NCBI GenBank assembly: GCA_004556655.1
Contig: SFGF01000002.1
Location: forward strand, 16,078 to 80,077
Reading direction: 5' to 3'
Source of the DNA: Lachnospiraceae bacterium
Lineage (GTDB): Bacteria > Bacillota > Clostridia > Lachnospirales > Lachnospiraceae
DNA: 64,000 bases
Shown here: piece by piece, positions 8,347 to 18,417 of the stretch
Position numbering within the stretch: the stretch's first letter is position 1
How the letters are laid out: every line of letters starts with the position of its first letter
Translations under genes and position numbers: made by a program
Notes under the pieces: generated by a model
Databases searched by the model: none
Told to the model about the DNA's origin: nothing
Seen by the model: only the letters and a program-made list of their open reading frames with translations

Positions 8347-10548
8347 TTACTTTTTGATACCCTGCAGGATGCGATTCAGCTGTTTGATGCTTTCTTCATC
8401 AGCACCGCCCTGTTTCAGGAGACTGACCAGAGTCATACGACCCATCATACGCTGCAGTGCCGGGTTGTCTTTTACGGCATCGGCTACGTCTCCGCGCTCA
8501 GAAGCTCCTTTTGCCATCATCTGGTCGATGATAGCACCAGCCTGAGGATTTGCCTTGATATCGGCTAATTTGTCATTGATGGAGAAGCATTCCGGATCCA
8601 GTTCGTCCGCATCAAACCAGTTGGTAACAGGAGCTCTCTTTACAAAGATATAATCATCATTTGGTTCTGCCACTTTGCGGATAGAGATGGTATCGGTACA
8701 ATCACCGGCTTTTGCTTCTACCTTATGCTCACCTGCAATCGGTATGGAGAAAGTGAATACGATCCTGCCTTCTTTTGTTTCCGCTTCTTTTCCATCCACA
8801 AACAGAGTAACTGCCGGCTGGTTGGAATATACTTTTACTTCTGTCACATCTTCCGCACGGTCCACATAACGGCTTCCGCAGAGATGAACAAAGGCATCTT
8901 TTTTGTTCCATGCTGCTTTGTACAGATAGAAAGCATCTTTCTTTGTCTTACGGTCGATGGTTACAAGTCCTTTCTGGTTTTCCCCATGTTTTCCACCTTC
9001 ATCTCTGCCGTCAGCAGCGAAATCAAAGAGGTTCCACACATGGGTAGCCCATAACCAGGGACGTTCTTCAATCATTTTCAGCATATGTTCATGATATACG
9101 GCCTGATAGGTTTCGGTGTAATCCCCTTTCTCCGGTGTCGTGGACTGGTACTTCGGATTGGCATCTGCACCATATTCAGAAAATCCGATGGCTCTGTCCG
9201 GATATTTTTCATGGTACTCATCAAAGAATTCATCATTCTGCTCCAGATCACCCAGATACCAGCCAAAGTACAGGTTGTAACTGTTGATATCGGGAATCTC
9301 CAGAATCGGACTGTCAATTTCAAGCATAAATACATTTGCCATAGTAGTAGGACGGGTAGCATCCAATCTGTGGCAGAGGTCATTCAGCAGACGGTGATTT
9401 TCCAGCAGGTCTTCATTTACCGTGCTTGCTGCGGTGATTTCGTTGGAAAGTCCCCAGCAGATGATAGACGGATGGTTATAGTTCTGTACGATAAGTTCTT
9501 CCATCTGAGAAAGGGTATTGGAACGACCGTCTTTCATATGCATGGTAATGTACGGAATCTCGGCCCACACGATCAGACCGTTTTCATCACACAGATCATA
9601 GAATTCCTGTGCATGCTGGTAGTGTGCAAGGCGAAGCGTGGTGGCACCCAGCTCTTTGATGATTTCCATATCTTTTTTGTGGTGTTCCATTGTCAGTGCA
9701 TTGCCCACACCTTTAAAATCCTGATGACGGGATACGCCTCGAAGAAGATAGCTGCGGCCATTTAAGAAAAAGCCTTTCTGTGGATCGATTTTGAATTCAC
9801 GGCATCCGAAGCGTGTGCTTACTTTGTCACCGCTTTCCAAAGCTGCCTGGGCAGTGTACAGGTAAGGATCATCCACACCATCCCACAGATGGACATTCTC
9901 AATGGTGAACACTGCTTTCGCATGTTCATTTTCCACAGGAGCGGTAATGGTTTCTCTGTTTACGGTAAAATCTACAGCGGAAGCAGAACCTGTCACCCAT
10001 GCTTCAACGGTTACGGTTGCTTTCTTTGTATCCAGATCAACGACAGGAGTTATCTTGATGCCGGGTGTGCCGCAGTAATCCAGGGCAAAATGAGCTTCCG
10101 GCACGATGATCATATTGACATTCCGGTATAAGCCGCCGTAGAAAGTGAAATCGGCTTTCTGCGGATAAACAGTGGTATTGTCATCATTATCCAGAGAAAC
10201 AACAAGAAGGTTGTTGTCCTGAAGCTTTTCGGTAATATCAATACGGAAAGTGGAATAGCCGCCTTCGTGATGGCATACGTTCTCACCGTTGAAATATACG
10301 TCGGCAGTCATAGCAGCTCCAAGAAATTCGATATAGACACGATCGGAGTCTTTCTTGTCTGGTTTTGTAAATTCTTTTACATACCAGCAGGTACCCCGAT
10401 GATAATCATTTCCGCCGTCCTGGCCGTCAATGGCATTCCAGGTGTGGGGGAGTGAAACAGCTTCACCTTCGGCAGCTGCGGCTGAAACCGCATCAACTGC
10501 TGTTTTGACAAATTTCCAGTTTTCATTCATGGTTGATAATTTTCTCAT
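8347..10548 (-). CDS. GH2 beta-galactosidase/beta-glucuronidase-type enzyme
   Basis: A 733-residue GH2 enzyme with N-terminal jelly roll ('LPHTWNAIDGQD'), immunoglobulin-like domain and TIM barrel. The acid/base is Glu370 in 'GLSNEI' and the nucleophile is Glu458 in 'GFSEYGAD'. After the barrel come a beta domain and a ~75-residue helical tail that is not part of the core GH2 fold. The start has an AAAGGA upstream. No signal peptide is visible, so it is likely cytoplasmic and acts on sugars imported by the neighbouring GPH symporter. Galactosidase versus glucuronidase specificity cannot be fixed from motifs alone. Confidence 0.9.
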   Translation of the reverse strand: MRKLSTMNENWKFVKTAVDAVSAAAAEGEAVSLPHTWNAIDGQDGGNDYHRGTCWYVKEFTKPDKKDSDRVYIEFLGAAMTADVYFNGENVCHHEGGYSTFRIDITEKLQDNNLLVVSLDNDDNTTVYPQKADFTFYGGLYRNVNMIIVPEAHFALDYCGTPGIKITPVVDLDTKKATVTVEAWVTGSASAVDFTVNRETITAPVENEHAKAVFTIENVHLWDGVDDPYLYTAQAALESGDKVSTRFGCREFKIDPQKGFFLNGRSYLLRGVSRHQDFKGVGNALTMEHHKKDMEIIKELGATTLRLAHYQHAQEFYDLCDENGLIVWAEIPYITMHMKDGRSNTLSQMEELIVQNYNHPSIICWGLSNEITAASTVNEDLLENHRLLNDLCHRLDATRPTTMANVFMLEIDSPILEIPDINSYNLYFGWYLGDLEQNDEFFDEYHEKYPDRAIGFSEYGADANPKYQSTTPEKGDYTETYQAVYHEHMLKMIEERPWLWATHVWNLFDFAADGRDEGGKHGENQKGLVTIDRKTKKDAFYLYKAAWNKKDAFVHLCGSRYVDRAEDVTEVKVYSNQPAVTLFVDGKEAETKEGRIVFTFSIPIAGEHKVEAKAGDCTDTISIRKVAEPNDDYIFVKRAPVTNWFDADELDPECFSINDKLADIKANPQAGAIIDQMMAKGASERGDVADAVKDNPALQRMMGRMTLVSLLKQGGADEESIKQLNRILQGIKK

Positions 10549-10578
10549 ATTCGATTCCTTTCTATAATAAGATTCATA

Positions 10579-10611
10579 AAAGGCACTTGCTACATTGGTA
10601 ACCAGTGCCTT
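10579..10611 (-). terminator. hairpin between symporter and GH2 genes
   Basis: An 8-bp stem (AAGGCACT/AGTGCCTT) followed by TTTT on the minus strand lies between the symporter stop and the GH2 start. It is probably a leaky terminator or processing site, allowing different expression of the two genes. Confidence 0.5.
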
Positions 10612-10630
10612 CTATTCTGTTGGGATAGTA

Positions 10631-12106
10631 TTATTTTCCTTCTGCCTGTGCAGCAGCTTTCTTTGCTGCGATACGTTTCTGAACTTCTACCATATCTGCT
10701 TTTGTCAGGTGACAGAATTTCATAGCGATTAAGGTACAGATCCATCCGATGATTGGAAGACCGAACATGACGATCATGGTTACCCAGAAAATACCGGGAG
10801 TCAGTGCATCGCCGGGCTGCGGCATGGTTGTGGTATAACCGATCAGGGCTACGGCTCCCGTTGCCATCACAGCGGAGAAAGAAGAAATAACCTTGTCGAT
10901 TAAGCTGTAGGTACCGGTAATAACAGCAGGTACATAGCGGCCGCTTCGGTCCAATTCGTAATCAATAATATCAGACATAAATGCGGTGCTGGCTGTGGTA
11001 ACGCACATGTTGGCACCATTTTTTGCCAGAGTCAAAATGACGTAGATAACAGTGAAAACGCCCATTTGAGCAATCTTTGTCGGGTCAATGATAATAAAGA
11101 ATGCCCACATTACAACACTGATGACGATACAGATGCGTGTCCAGGTCACGATCGTCAACTGGCTGCCATGCTTTCCGGCATATTTTGCACCGATGATGGC
11201 GAAGATAATGGAAGGAAGCATACCAACTACGGTAAGAGTGGTTCCAAGTCCCATATTTCCGATAATGATACCATTCATCATGGTAGTAATTATGGACTGG
11301 GAAGCAGTCTGCTGTGCGATTTTGTCAGAAGCGGCAGATACTATATAGCACTGAAGCGGACGATTGTTTTTGATAATCGCAATCATATCTTTAAGCTTCA
11401 GATTCTCTTTTTTTGTTGTAAGACCGGCAAAGTTCTCCGGTTTATCGTATTCTGATACGCCGATACATACCAGAACAACACCCACTGCGGCAATTGCCAG
11501 ACAAACCTTACATGCCGCACCTAAAAATTCCGTATTATAGGTACCTCCGAATTTTGGCAGCAATACAACATTCAATGCAATACTTAGAACCATAGGAATG
11601 ATATAGTTCAATGCGGTGGACCATACACTGATGGTAGGGCGCTGTTTGGGATCGTTGCTGATCAATGGATTGATGGTAAGTGCTGTCATGTTTGCGATGG
11701 TGTAGCCAATGACATACACAACATAGCATAGTGTAAATGCTACAATGCCAAGACCTTTTCCGGCTGCCCAGTTGTACATTGCCATCAGAGCCAGGGCTTC
11801 AATTGCAAAACCGATAATGATCAGGATACGGATTTTGCCAAAACGGGTATTTACTTTATCGTAGATAAAGGCAAGCATCGGATCTGTGACACCGTCTAAT
11901 ATTCGGGTACAGGTTAAAATTACACCTACAACGGCAGTGGAAATACCGAAACCAATGCTGGCAGCATAGCTTGCCATATTGATCAATGAGTAAATACTCA
12001 TACCAATAAACGCGTTACACGCAACTAAGATGATTTGCCAGAGCTTGGCACGGCGATACTGTACGCCGTCAATTTCGCTCTGGGTAAGCTTTTTTTCTTT
12101 TGCCAT
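10631..12106 (-). CDS. GPH-family sugar:cation symporter
   Basis: A 491-residue protein with about 12 predicted membrane segments. The glycoside-pentoside-hexuronide signature is at residues ~70-92 ('ILDGVTDPMLAF' then 'NTRFGKIR'). GPH carriers (MelB, LacS, UidB relatives) import glycosides or glucuronides with Na+ or H+. There is no fused PTS IIA-like regulatory domain. A GGAGG lies just before the start. It precedes the GH2 gene on the same strand, so the pair probably imports and hydrolyses one disaccharide or glycoside. Its promoter is shared in the divergent region with the GH35-like gene. Confidence 0.9.
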   Translation of the reverse strand: MAKEKKLTQSEIDGVQYRRAKLWQIILVACNAFIGMSIYSLINMASYAASIGFGISTAVVGVILTCTRILDGVTDPMLAFIYDKVNTRFGKIRILIIIGFAIEALALMAMYNWAAGKGLGIVAFTLCYVVYVIGYTIANMTALTINPLISNDPKQRPTISVWSTALNYIIPMVLSIALNVVLLPKFGGTYNTEFLGAACKVCLAIAAVGVVLVCIGVSEYDKPENFAGLTTKKENLKLKDMIAIIKNNRPLQCYIVSAASDKIAQQTASQSIITTMMNGIIIGNMGLGTTLTVVGMLPSIIFAIIGAKYAGKHGSQLTIVTWTRICIVISVVMWAFFIIIDPTKIAQMGVFTVIYVILTLAKNGANMCVTTASTAFMSDIIDYELDRSGRYVPAVITGTYSLIDKVISSFSAVMATGAVALIGYTTTMPQPGDALTPGIFWVTMIVMFGLPIIGWICTLIAMKFCHLTKADMVEVQKRIAAKKAAAQAEGK

Positions 12107-12350
12107 AAAAGAATCCTCCCTTTTCTTTCTGCATCTTGCACCGGATGCGTTTCTATCTCTACTATAAATGAAAAAGATTTTGAATATGGTTCGGTTTTTC
12201 GTAAAAATGTTATGGAATTTAGCAACATTTTATATTTGAATGAAAAACAGAACATATAAAAGAATTTATGAACACCAAGTTCTGTCCATACATTTTAATA
12301 TATAGCAAGTAGGCTGAGGCGTACGTGAATGATAAAAGGAGAAAAAAGGT

Positions 12351-13967
12351 ATGAATGGAGAACAATTCAGAACAGAACAAAAGGAAAGTACAGTCGGCAG
12401 TGCAGTGATTACAGTAAATTCTAAACCGTACATAATGATGGCGGGAGAAGTTCATAATTCCAATTCCTCATCTACAGAGGCTATGGAGCCCATATGGCAG
12501 AAGGCAAAGAAACTGAACATGAATACTTTGCTGCTTCCGGTAACATGGGAAATGCTGGAGCCGGAGGAAGGGCAGTTTGAATTCCGGTTAGTGGATGGAC
12601 TTATTGCACAGGCAAGAGAGTGTGAAATGCATATTGTATTTCTCTGGTTCGGAGCATGGAAAAATGCACAGTGTTATTATGCTCCTGCCTGGGTAAAATG
12701 CAATCCGGAACGCTTCTGGCGGGCGGAGGTTCAGAAGGGAAAGAAAAAAGTGAATCTGGAGAAATTCCATGGAATGCCATATACGACTCTTTCCAGTCAT
12801 TGTGAGGAGACGCTGCAGGCAGACAGCAGAGCATTTGCCATGCTTATGAAGCATATAAAAGAAGTGGATGAGAAAGAACACACAGTCATAGCCGTACAGG
12901 TGGAAAATGAACCGGGTCTCCAGGGAGCGGCCAGGGAACATTCGGATTATGCGGATGAACTTTTTGGAAAAGAAGTTCCTTCTGCGTTTGTTGCTTATAT
13001 GAGAGAGAACACAGCAACTATGCGCAAAGATGTAAAAGCTGCTATGGAACAGGGACAGGAATCAGGAAGCTGGGAAGAAGTGTTTGGAACGGCTGCGGAA
13101 GAAATATTCCATACATATTCGGTTGCCGGATATATCGACCGTGTGGCAGAGGCGGGAAAGAAAGAATACAATTTGCCGATGACAGTCAATGCGTGGCTGG
13201 ACAAGGGGCAGGAGCCGGGAATGTTCCCAAGCGGCGGTCCGGTGGCCAGAATGATGGAAGTATGGAAATACAGAGCACCACATATTGATGTACTTGCGCC
13301 GGACATCTATGTACAAAATTTCTGTGAGGTTTGTGAGGAATATACGAAGATGGGAAATCCGCTGTTCATTCCCGAAACGGCGGTACACAGTCACGTGGCA
13401 CCGCGTCTGGTGTATGTGATCGGTCATCATCATGCCATTGGTTTTGCACCGTTTGGATTTGAAGATATGGGACAGCCGTTCTCTGCTACAGACAGTTATC
13501 TGTTCGGAGTGGATACTTCAGATCCGCTGCTTTCTGTACCCCAGGATATCGAAGAGTATGCATGGTACGGACACACTTTGAATTCCATGATGTCGCTTCT
13601 GACATCCAGATACGGAACCGGAGAACTGCAGGCAGTCATTAGCGAACAGCCGGAACAGGATATGATGATTTTTGGTCAGTATGGATTTAAGATTCTGATG
13701 GCAGTACCATTTATACCGAGAAAGGACGGTGTGTGTCTGGCACTGCAGATTGCAGAAAATGAGTTTTATCTCATTGCCAATGGCTGCATGATTGCTCCGT
13801 TTTCAACAAATCCGGAAAAACCTCATGTGGACATCCTGTCTCTGGAAGAGGGAGAATTCCGGGATGGGGTATGGCATATGACCCGCAGACTGAATGGGGA
13901 TGAAGTGGCATCCATGAGATATGATAAACCGACTCTCTTGAAAATCAAATTATTTTCTTATCAATAA
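12351..13967 (+). CDS. beta-galactosidase-like glycosidase, GH35/DUF5597 type
   Basis: A 538-residue TIM-barrel glycosidase. The acid/base is Glu187 in 'VENEPG' and the nucleophile is Glu342 in 'IPETAVHSH'. The N-terminal 'LPVTWEMLEPEEGQF' is the clan-A strand shared by GH35 and GH42. The C-terminal ~170 residues match the DUF5597-type beta domain that often follows this barrel. It lacks a signal peptide. It is divergent from the symporter-GH2 pair over 244 bp and so may be co-regulated with it. Activity on beta-galactosides is the family expectation, not shown here. Confidence 0.82.
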   Translation: MNGEQFRTEQKESTVGSAVITVNSKPYIMMAGEVHNSNSSSTEAMEPIWQKAKKLNMNTLLLPVTWEMLEPEEGQFEFRLVDGLIAQARECEMHIVFLWFGAWKNAQCYYAPAWVKCNPERFWRAEVQKGKKKVNLEKFHGMPYTTLSSHCEETLQADSRAFAMLMKHIKEVDEKEHTVIAVQVENEPGLQGAAREHSDYADELFGKEVPSAFVAYMRENTATMRKDVKAAMEQGQESGSWEEVFGTAAEEIFHTYSVAGYIDRVAEAGKKEYNLPMTVNAWLDKGQEPGMFPSGGPVARMMEVWKYRAPHIDVLAPDIYVQNFCEVCEEYTKMGNPLFIPETAVHSHVAPRLVYVIGHHHAIGFAPFGFEDMGQPFSATDSYLFGVDTSDPLLSVPQDIEEYAWYGHTLNSMMSLLTSRYGTGELQAVISEQPEQDMMIFGQYGFKILMAVPFIPRKDGVCLALQIAENEFYLIANGCMIAPFSTNPEKPHVDILSLEEGEFRDGVWHMTRRLNGDEVASMRYDKPTLLKIKLFSYQ

Positions 13968-13970
13968 AAA

Positions 13971-14012
13971 GAAGGGGCTGTCCTGAAAACGTAATTCAGA
14001 GACAACCCCTTC
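13971..14012. terminator. bidirectional intrinsic terminator
   Basis: A 12-bp stem (GAAGGGGCTGTC / GACAACCCCTTC with one mismatch) lies between the convergent GH35-like and AraC genes, with A- and T-rich flanks. Confidence 0.75.
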
Positions 14013-14013
14013 C

Positions 14014-15222
14014 TTATTTTTTATAAGCGTTACGATATTCGGTTGGAGACATACCTGTCATTTTTTGAAAACAGGTATAAAAATAGCTTCGATTACCGAA
14101 AGCCAGATGGTCGCTGATTGACTGAATACTCTGTGTTGTTCCGGAAAGCATCAATTTTGCCTGTTCGATTTTTCCCTTTAATATATAATCGTTGACGCTA
14201 CATCCCATTTCTTTTTTGAACTTATGAGAAAAGTAATATCCTGTGTAACCTGTTCGCTTTGCCAGTTCTTCGATGGAGATGGATTCTGTCAGGTGGCTTT
14301 TGATATATTCACAGGAATTGCGGATCAGGTTGGATACGGAAGTGTTCCTTTTTACTTCCTGTACACGGCTCACATAATCATCCAGCATTTCAGCACATAA
14401 TCTTTCGGTATCTGTTATGGATTTACAGCATTCGATTTTCTGTGCATAGTAATCATTCAGATCATAGCTGATATCCGGAGATAATCCTCCGGTGATGCAG
14501 GCTCGGGAGCAGAGGGTCAGCAGTACAATACAATTGTTCTTGTGATAGCGGAGAGAATCCCCGATATCTGCTTTCATACCATAACTGAGCAGATGTGATT
14601 TTTGTACAGCTTCCTTATACCGGGGATCCCCATCTGCCAGCAACTTGCAGAACAGCTGTTCATTCATCCAGATTCCGGGATGGGAATTGCTGCTTAAGGA
14701 AACGTGATCTGTTTTGGAGGAAGTATTCGAGTTCAGCCAAACCACATCCATGGTACTGATACGCTCCTGATTCAGACAGTAATGAAGCATGACTGAATAC
14801 TGCGCCAGAATATTGGAGGGTATGGTAGGAATATTTTCAAAAATTTTATGCATGGAAGAACGCAATTTTACGGACAGGTCATAAGAATCCAGCTTTTTAC
14901 GGAGAATCAGGTGTGTATCCCGGCCGCCAAAGATAGGACCGATCAGATAGATGCTGTCTAATATAGTCCCATCAAAACAAAAACCGGCGATCCAAAGTAA
15001 ATTGGATTCGGCTTCTAGTATCAAAGGATAGTGTTTTCCGTTCTCCAGATGCTGCAGAATTAAGTTTTTAAACCCGATAAAGTCAAAGAAAGAACCTGAA
15101 AACAGATCGTTGGGCCAATCTGTTTTCAGTAGATTAAAATCTGTATCATAATTCCAATAATGCAAATCATAATTACAATTAATCAATTCCATGAAAAAAG
15201 ACATTCTCTCATTTGTTTCCAT
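14014..15222 (-). CDS. AraC-family transcriptional regulator
   Basis: A 402-residue protein. The C-terminal ~100 residues carry two AraC helix-turn-helix motifs ('SIEELAKRTGYTGYYFSHKF' and 'SISDHLAFGNRSYFYTCF', then 'GMSPTEYR'). The N-terminal ~290 residues are a sensor domain without a recognised motif. An AAAGGA precedes the ATG. It is the last gene of a minus-strand operon with the GH1 enzyme and the HPr-like protein, so it probably controls this set and perhaps neighbouring glycosidases in response to the imported glycoside. Confidence 0.9.
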   Translation of the reverse strand: METNERMSFFMELINCNYDLHYWNYDTDFNLLKTDWPNDLFSGSFFDFIGFKNLILQHLENGKHYPLILEAESNLLWIAGFCFDGTILDSIYLIGPIFGGRDTHLILRKKLDSYDLSVKLRSSMHKIFENIPTIPSNILAQYSVMLHYCLNQERISTMDVVWLNSNTSSKTDHVSLSSNSHPGIWMNEQLFCKLLADGDPRYKEAVQKSHLLSYGMKADIGDSLRYHKNNCIVLLTLCSRACITGGLSPDISYDLNDYYAQKIECCKSITDTERLCAEMLDDYVSRVQEVKRNTSVSNLIRNSCEYIKSHLTESISIEELAKRTGYTGYYFSHKFKKEMGCSVNDYILKGKIEQAKLMLSGTTQSIQSISDHLAFGNRSYFYTCFQKMTGMSPTEYRNAYKK

Positions 15223-15259
15223 AGTTCTTTCCTTTCTTTTTAATTCGTGTGCCTATTTT

Positions 15260-15499
15260 CTAAATAAAATAGGGAAGCAGAAGCTCTCTGTCGTGTTCGC
15301 CGCAGATGCGTATCACAGCTCCCTTCAATAATTCAGGCTTATTGCAGATGGAAAATAGAATAAACTGGCTTAAGGAAGATCGAAGGGCAAGTTTGTCACC
15401 CTCCGTGGATTCAAAATATACTTCATGTTCACATTTTCTCACATCCTCAAGAAATTGCTTCAAGTCTATTGTATTTTGAAAAGCAAATGTAAATTCCAT
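15260..15499 (-). CDS. small HPr-like protein, function uncertain
   Basis: A 79-residue protein between the GH1 and AraC genes. The ATG at 15499 is chosen because GGAGG lies six bases upstream. Length and strand pattern (N-terminal beta strand, helix at 'IDLKQFLEDV', then 'HEVYFES') are similar to HPr-fold phosphocarriers, but the active-site His and the usual regulatory Ser are not in recognisable context. If HPr-like, it would be a non-phosphotransferring regulatory relative. Spacing is 18 bp after GH1 and 37 bp before AraC, so all three are probably one transcript. Confidence 0.6.
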   Translation of the reverse strand: MEFTFAFQNTIDLKQFLEDVRKCEHEVYFESTEGDKLALRSSLSQFILFSICNKPELLKGAVIRICGEHDRELLLPYFI

Positions 15500-15517
15500 A
15501 GGCAACCTCCATAAGTT

Positions 15518-16816
15518 TTATCTCCAACTTCCCAGATAAGCCAGGCTCTCTTTAGGTTTACGTGTCTGGGTGGCGCGATCCACGGCAATCAGACCGAAGG
15601 TCATAGAATAACCTTTCTGCCATTCGAAATTATCCATGAGACTCCAGTGGCAGTAGCCTTTTATCGGAAGACCATCCCGGATACAGTTCTGTACACCGGT
15701 CAGGGCTTTTTCGATAAATGCCACACGTCTGCTGTCGTCCGCTGTGGCAATTCCGTTTTCTGTTACGATCAGATTCCCCTTAAAATCCTCTGCCACTTTA
15801 CGAATCACATGTTCCAGTCCTTCCGGATAGAATTCATAGTTCATCTGTGTCATCTCCGCTCCTTCCGGATAGGGAAGTCCTCCATTGGGACCGAATAAAG
15901 ATCTGGTATAGTTCTGTACGCCCAGGAAATCATCACCCTGAATATAAGGAAGATAATGGGTAAATTCATCGTTCCATTCCTTCTGAGCAAAGGATTCTCC
16001 GCCGGCTTTGGCCACCTGCATATCATGAAGACTTAAGGTAAGCCCCACCTGAATCTGAGGTGCCAGTTCTTTGATTACCGATTTGGCAGCCTGATGTGCT
16101 TTCATAACAAGGATGTCCCCTTCTCTGGTTCGCATGGAGGTAAAATTCTCTACCTTTTCAACTCCGAAAACTTTTTTATTTTCTTCAGCCACCGCCTGCT
16201 GATCTGCCATCATCTTCTGTAAGTTGATACCGACCTGAACGGTGCCGTCAGCATCGTCTTTGCCCGCAGCCGCCTGTGCCATCTGAGCCATCATCTGGCG
16301 TTTGTATCTTTCGGCGATTGCGGCAATCTGCAAGCCCATATTTGCCTCGTTGATGGTGCAGACATAATGGAGTTCATCGCCTAATTTTTCAATTACATAT
16401 CGGGTGTAACGTGCAAAATCTTCCACTGTGCTTTCTGCTTCCCAGCCGCCTTTGCCGATCAGCCAGACCGGGCTGGAAAAATGATGAAGGGTTACCATTG
16501 GTTCGATGCCGTTTGCTTTACAGCAGAGGATTACGTCACGATAGTGTTCAATGGCTTCTTCGCAAAATTTGCCTTCTGCCGGTTCGATTCTTGCCCACTC
16601 CAGTGAGAATCGATAGGCATTCAATCCTGCGTCTGCCATCAGGCGGATATCCTCTTCGTAACGATTATAGTGGTCAACCGCATCAAGGGACGGCTCCGCA
16701 TAGCTGGTGTGTACCATATGCTCCATAGCCCAGCAGTCACTGTTAGTGTTATTTCCTTCTACCTGATGGGCTGCAGTTGCTGCACCCAGTAAAAAATCCT
16801 GTGGAAAATGTGTCAT
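15518..16816 (-). CDS. GH1 beta-glucosidase-type enzyme
   Basis: A 432-residue GH1 TIM barrel with the N-terminal signature 'FLLGAATAAHQVEG'. The acid/base is Glu157 in 'TINEAN' (the usual TFNEP proline is absent) and the nucleophile is Glu353 in 'VTENG'. It is slightly shorter than typical (~440-480). An insert-like, charged stretch lies around residues 170-200 (rich in Met, Ala and Gln). The start has an AAGGAGG. Expected activity is hydrolysis of beta-glucosides or 6-phospho-beta-glucosides; with no PTS nearby, non-phosphorylated glycosides are more likely. Confidence 0.9.
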   Translation of the reverse strand: MTHFPQDFLLGAATAAHQVEGNNTNSDCWAMEHMVHTSYAEPSLDAVDHYNRYEEDIRLMADAGLNAYRFSLEWARIEPAEGKFCEEAIEHYRDVILCCKANGIEPMVTLHHFSSPVWLIGKGGWEAESTVEDFARYTRYVIEKLGDELHYVCTINEANMGLQIAAIAERYKRQMMAQMAQAAAGKDDADGTVQVGINLQKMMADQQAVAEENKKVFGVEKVENFTSMRTREGDILVMKAHQAAKSVIKELAPQIQVGLTLSLHDMQVAKAGGESFAQKEWNDEFTHYLPYIQGDDFLGVQNYTRSLFGPNGGLPYPEGAEMTQMNYEFYPEGLEHVIRKVAEDFKGNLIVTENGIATADDSRRVAFIEKALTGVQNCIRDGLPIKGYCHWSLMDNFEWQKGYSMTFGLIAVDRATQTRKPKESLAYLGSWR

Positions 16817-17035
16817 GTTTTTGACCTCCTTAGTCTGAATACGTTTAAGACTATTATAGAGAAATACAGTAAAAATAGGGTTTTGAAATTAATGAAAATG
16901 TTCCGAAAATCGTCAATAAAATGTTTGCTGATTAATTATAGTACATTTTCATGAATTGCAAAACGCTGAAATGGAAAAGAAAGAGTAATATTGCTATGGA
17001 GACAATGAAACTCAAAGAAAAGGAAGGTTTATTCA

Positions 17036-18400
17036 ATGAAGAATCAAATGACAAAAAGCGAGGTATTGTTCCGGGAAAAGCCGGTATGGACAGCAATTTT
17101 TTCCATGGCAGTGCCTTCCTGTATCACCATACTGGTAATGGTGATTTACAACATGGCCGATATGTTTTTTATTGGACAGTTGGGGGATACTTCGCAGGTG
17201 GCTGCGATTTCCGTTGTGAGTCCGGTATTTTCCCTGGTCACAGCTGTTGCTACGATGGTTGGAGTAGGAGGGTGTTCCGTTATTGCGAATGCTACGGGAG
17301 CAGGAAGAGCGGATGACGCTAAGACTTATGCCAGTTTGTGCTGTTGGTTTTCCATACTGTTTGGGATTATTGCTGCCCTCATCTTGCTGTTAGGAACGAA
17401 TCCTATATTAAAGATTTTAGGTGCAAACGAGGAATTTATGAATTATGCAAGTACTTATATGAAAATACTTGCTTTCGGTGCCCCTTTTATGCTGCTGTCA
17501 ACAGTCCTTGCAACTGTTCTGAGGGGAGATGGCGCAATCAAAGAGGGTTTGATTGGAAATATGGTTGGTACGGTGCTCAACATTATCCTGGATCCGATTT
17601 TTATTCTGGTGCTGCACAAAGGAGTAGCAGGAGCCGCTGTAGCTACGGTAATTGGAAATATGGTAAGCAGCATGTTCTACCTGCACTATATTATAAAGAA
17701 ATCAGCTTTTTTAAGTATTTCTCCACGGGACGCAAAGAGAAAACCGGCGGCTTTGTTACATATTATGGCGATAGGTCTGCCAAATGGCATCAGCAGTATA
17801 CTGTCCGGTTTTGCATCTACTTTTTCCAATCAGCTGCTGGCAGGTTATGGAACCAATGCGATTGCGGCGATGGCGGCTGCCGGAAAGGCAACCATGATTA
17901 TTACCATGATTCAGATGGGAATCTGTATGGGAACTCAGCCGTTAATGGCGTACAATTATGGGGCAAAAAATCTGCCCAGACTGAAGGAAATACTGAAGAA
18001 GGTAGGAATTCTTACATTTGTTCTGGGTTCTTTCGTCATGCTGGCAAGTTTCTTCGCAAGACATGCGCTGATTAGTATGTTCCTAAAAGATTCCGGCGCA
18101 GCGGTAATGGGAGAAAATCTGGTAATATTTCTGATGATTGCCAGTCCTGTTGTAGGATTCTATTATTTAAGTACCAATTTCCTGCAGGCATCAGGAAATG
18201 CTCTGGCAGCCACAGTCGTGTCGGTTTTGAGACAGGGAATCCTGTTGATTCCGGGGCTTTATCTGATGGAGCGGCTGATGGGTTTGATAGGAATCGCAGC
18301 AGCACATACCATTGCGGATGCATTGTCTGCACTGATTGCAGTGGCAGTCTGCATCTGGCAGTATCGTATTCTTAAGAACACGAAAAATAAAACAATATAA
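17036..18400 (+). CDS. MATE-family efflux transporter
   Basis: A 454-residue multispanning protein, about 12 membrane segments. The N-terminal 'YNMADMFFIGQLG' is the typical MATE element, and the two halves show the internal duplication of the family. The start follows AAGGAAGG. It is the first gene of an operon with a TIM-barrel isomerase and an SDR (gaps of 17 and 30 bp). MATE proteins export cationic or planar compounds with Na+ or H+. Here it may remove an aglycone or toxic plant phenolic after deglycosylation, which is inference from context. Confidence 0.92.
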   Translation: MKNQMTKSEVLFREKPVWTAIFSMAVPSCITILVMVIYNMADMFFIGQLGDTSQVAAISVVSPVFSLVTAVATMVGVGGCSVIANATGAGRADDAKTYASLCCWFSILFGIIAALILLLGTNPILKILGANEEFMNYASTYMKILAFGAPFMLLSTVLATVLRGDGAIKEGLIGNMVGTVLNIILDPIFILVLHKGVAGAAVATVIGNMVSSMFYLHYIIKKSAFLSISPRDAKRKPAALLHIMAIGLPNGISSILSGFASTFSNQLLAGYGTNAIAAMAAAGKATMIITMIQMGICMGTQPLMAYNYGAKNLPRLKEILKKVGILTFVLGSFVMLASFFARHALISMFLKDSGAAVMGENLVIFLMIASPVVGFYYLSTNFLQASGNALAATVVSVLRQGILLIPGLYLMERLMGLIGIAAAHTIADALSALIAVAVCIWQYRILKNTKNKTI

Positions 18401-18417
18401 AAGAAAGAGGTAGCAAA

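Noticed and set aside
17338..18075. 245-residue plus-strand ORF overlapping the MATE gene
   Set aside because: Out of frame with a clear MATE protein; composition (Cys, Tyr and Arg rich) and lack of a ribosome binding site are typical of a frame shadow.
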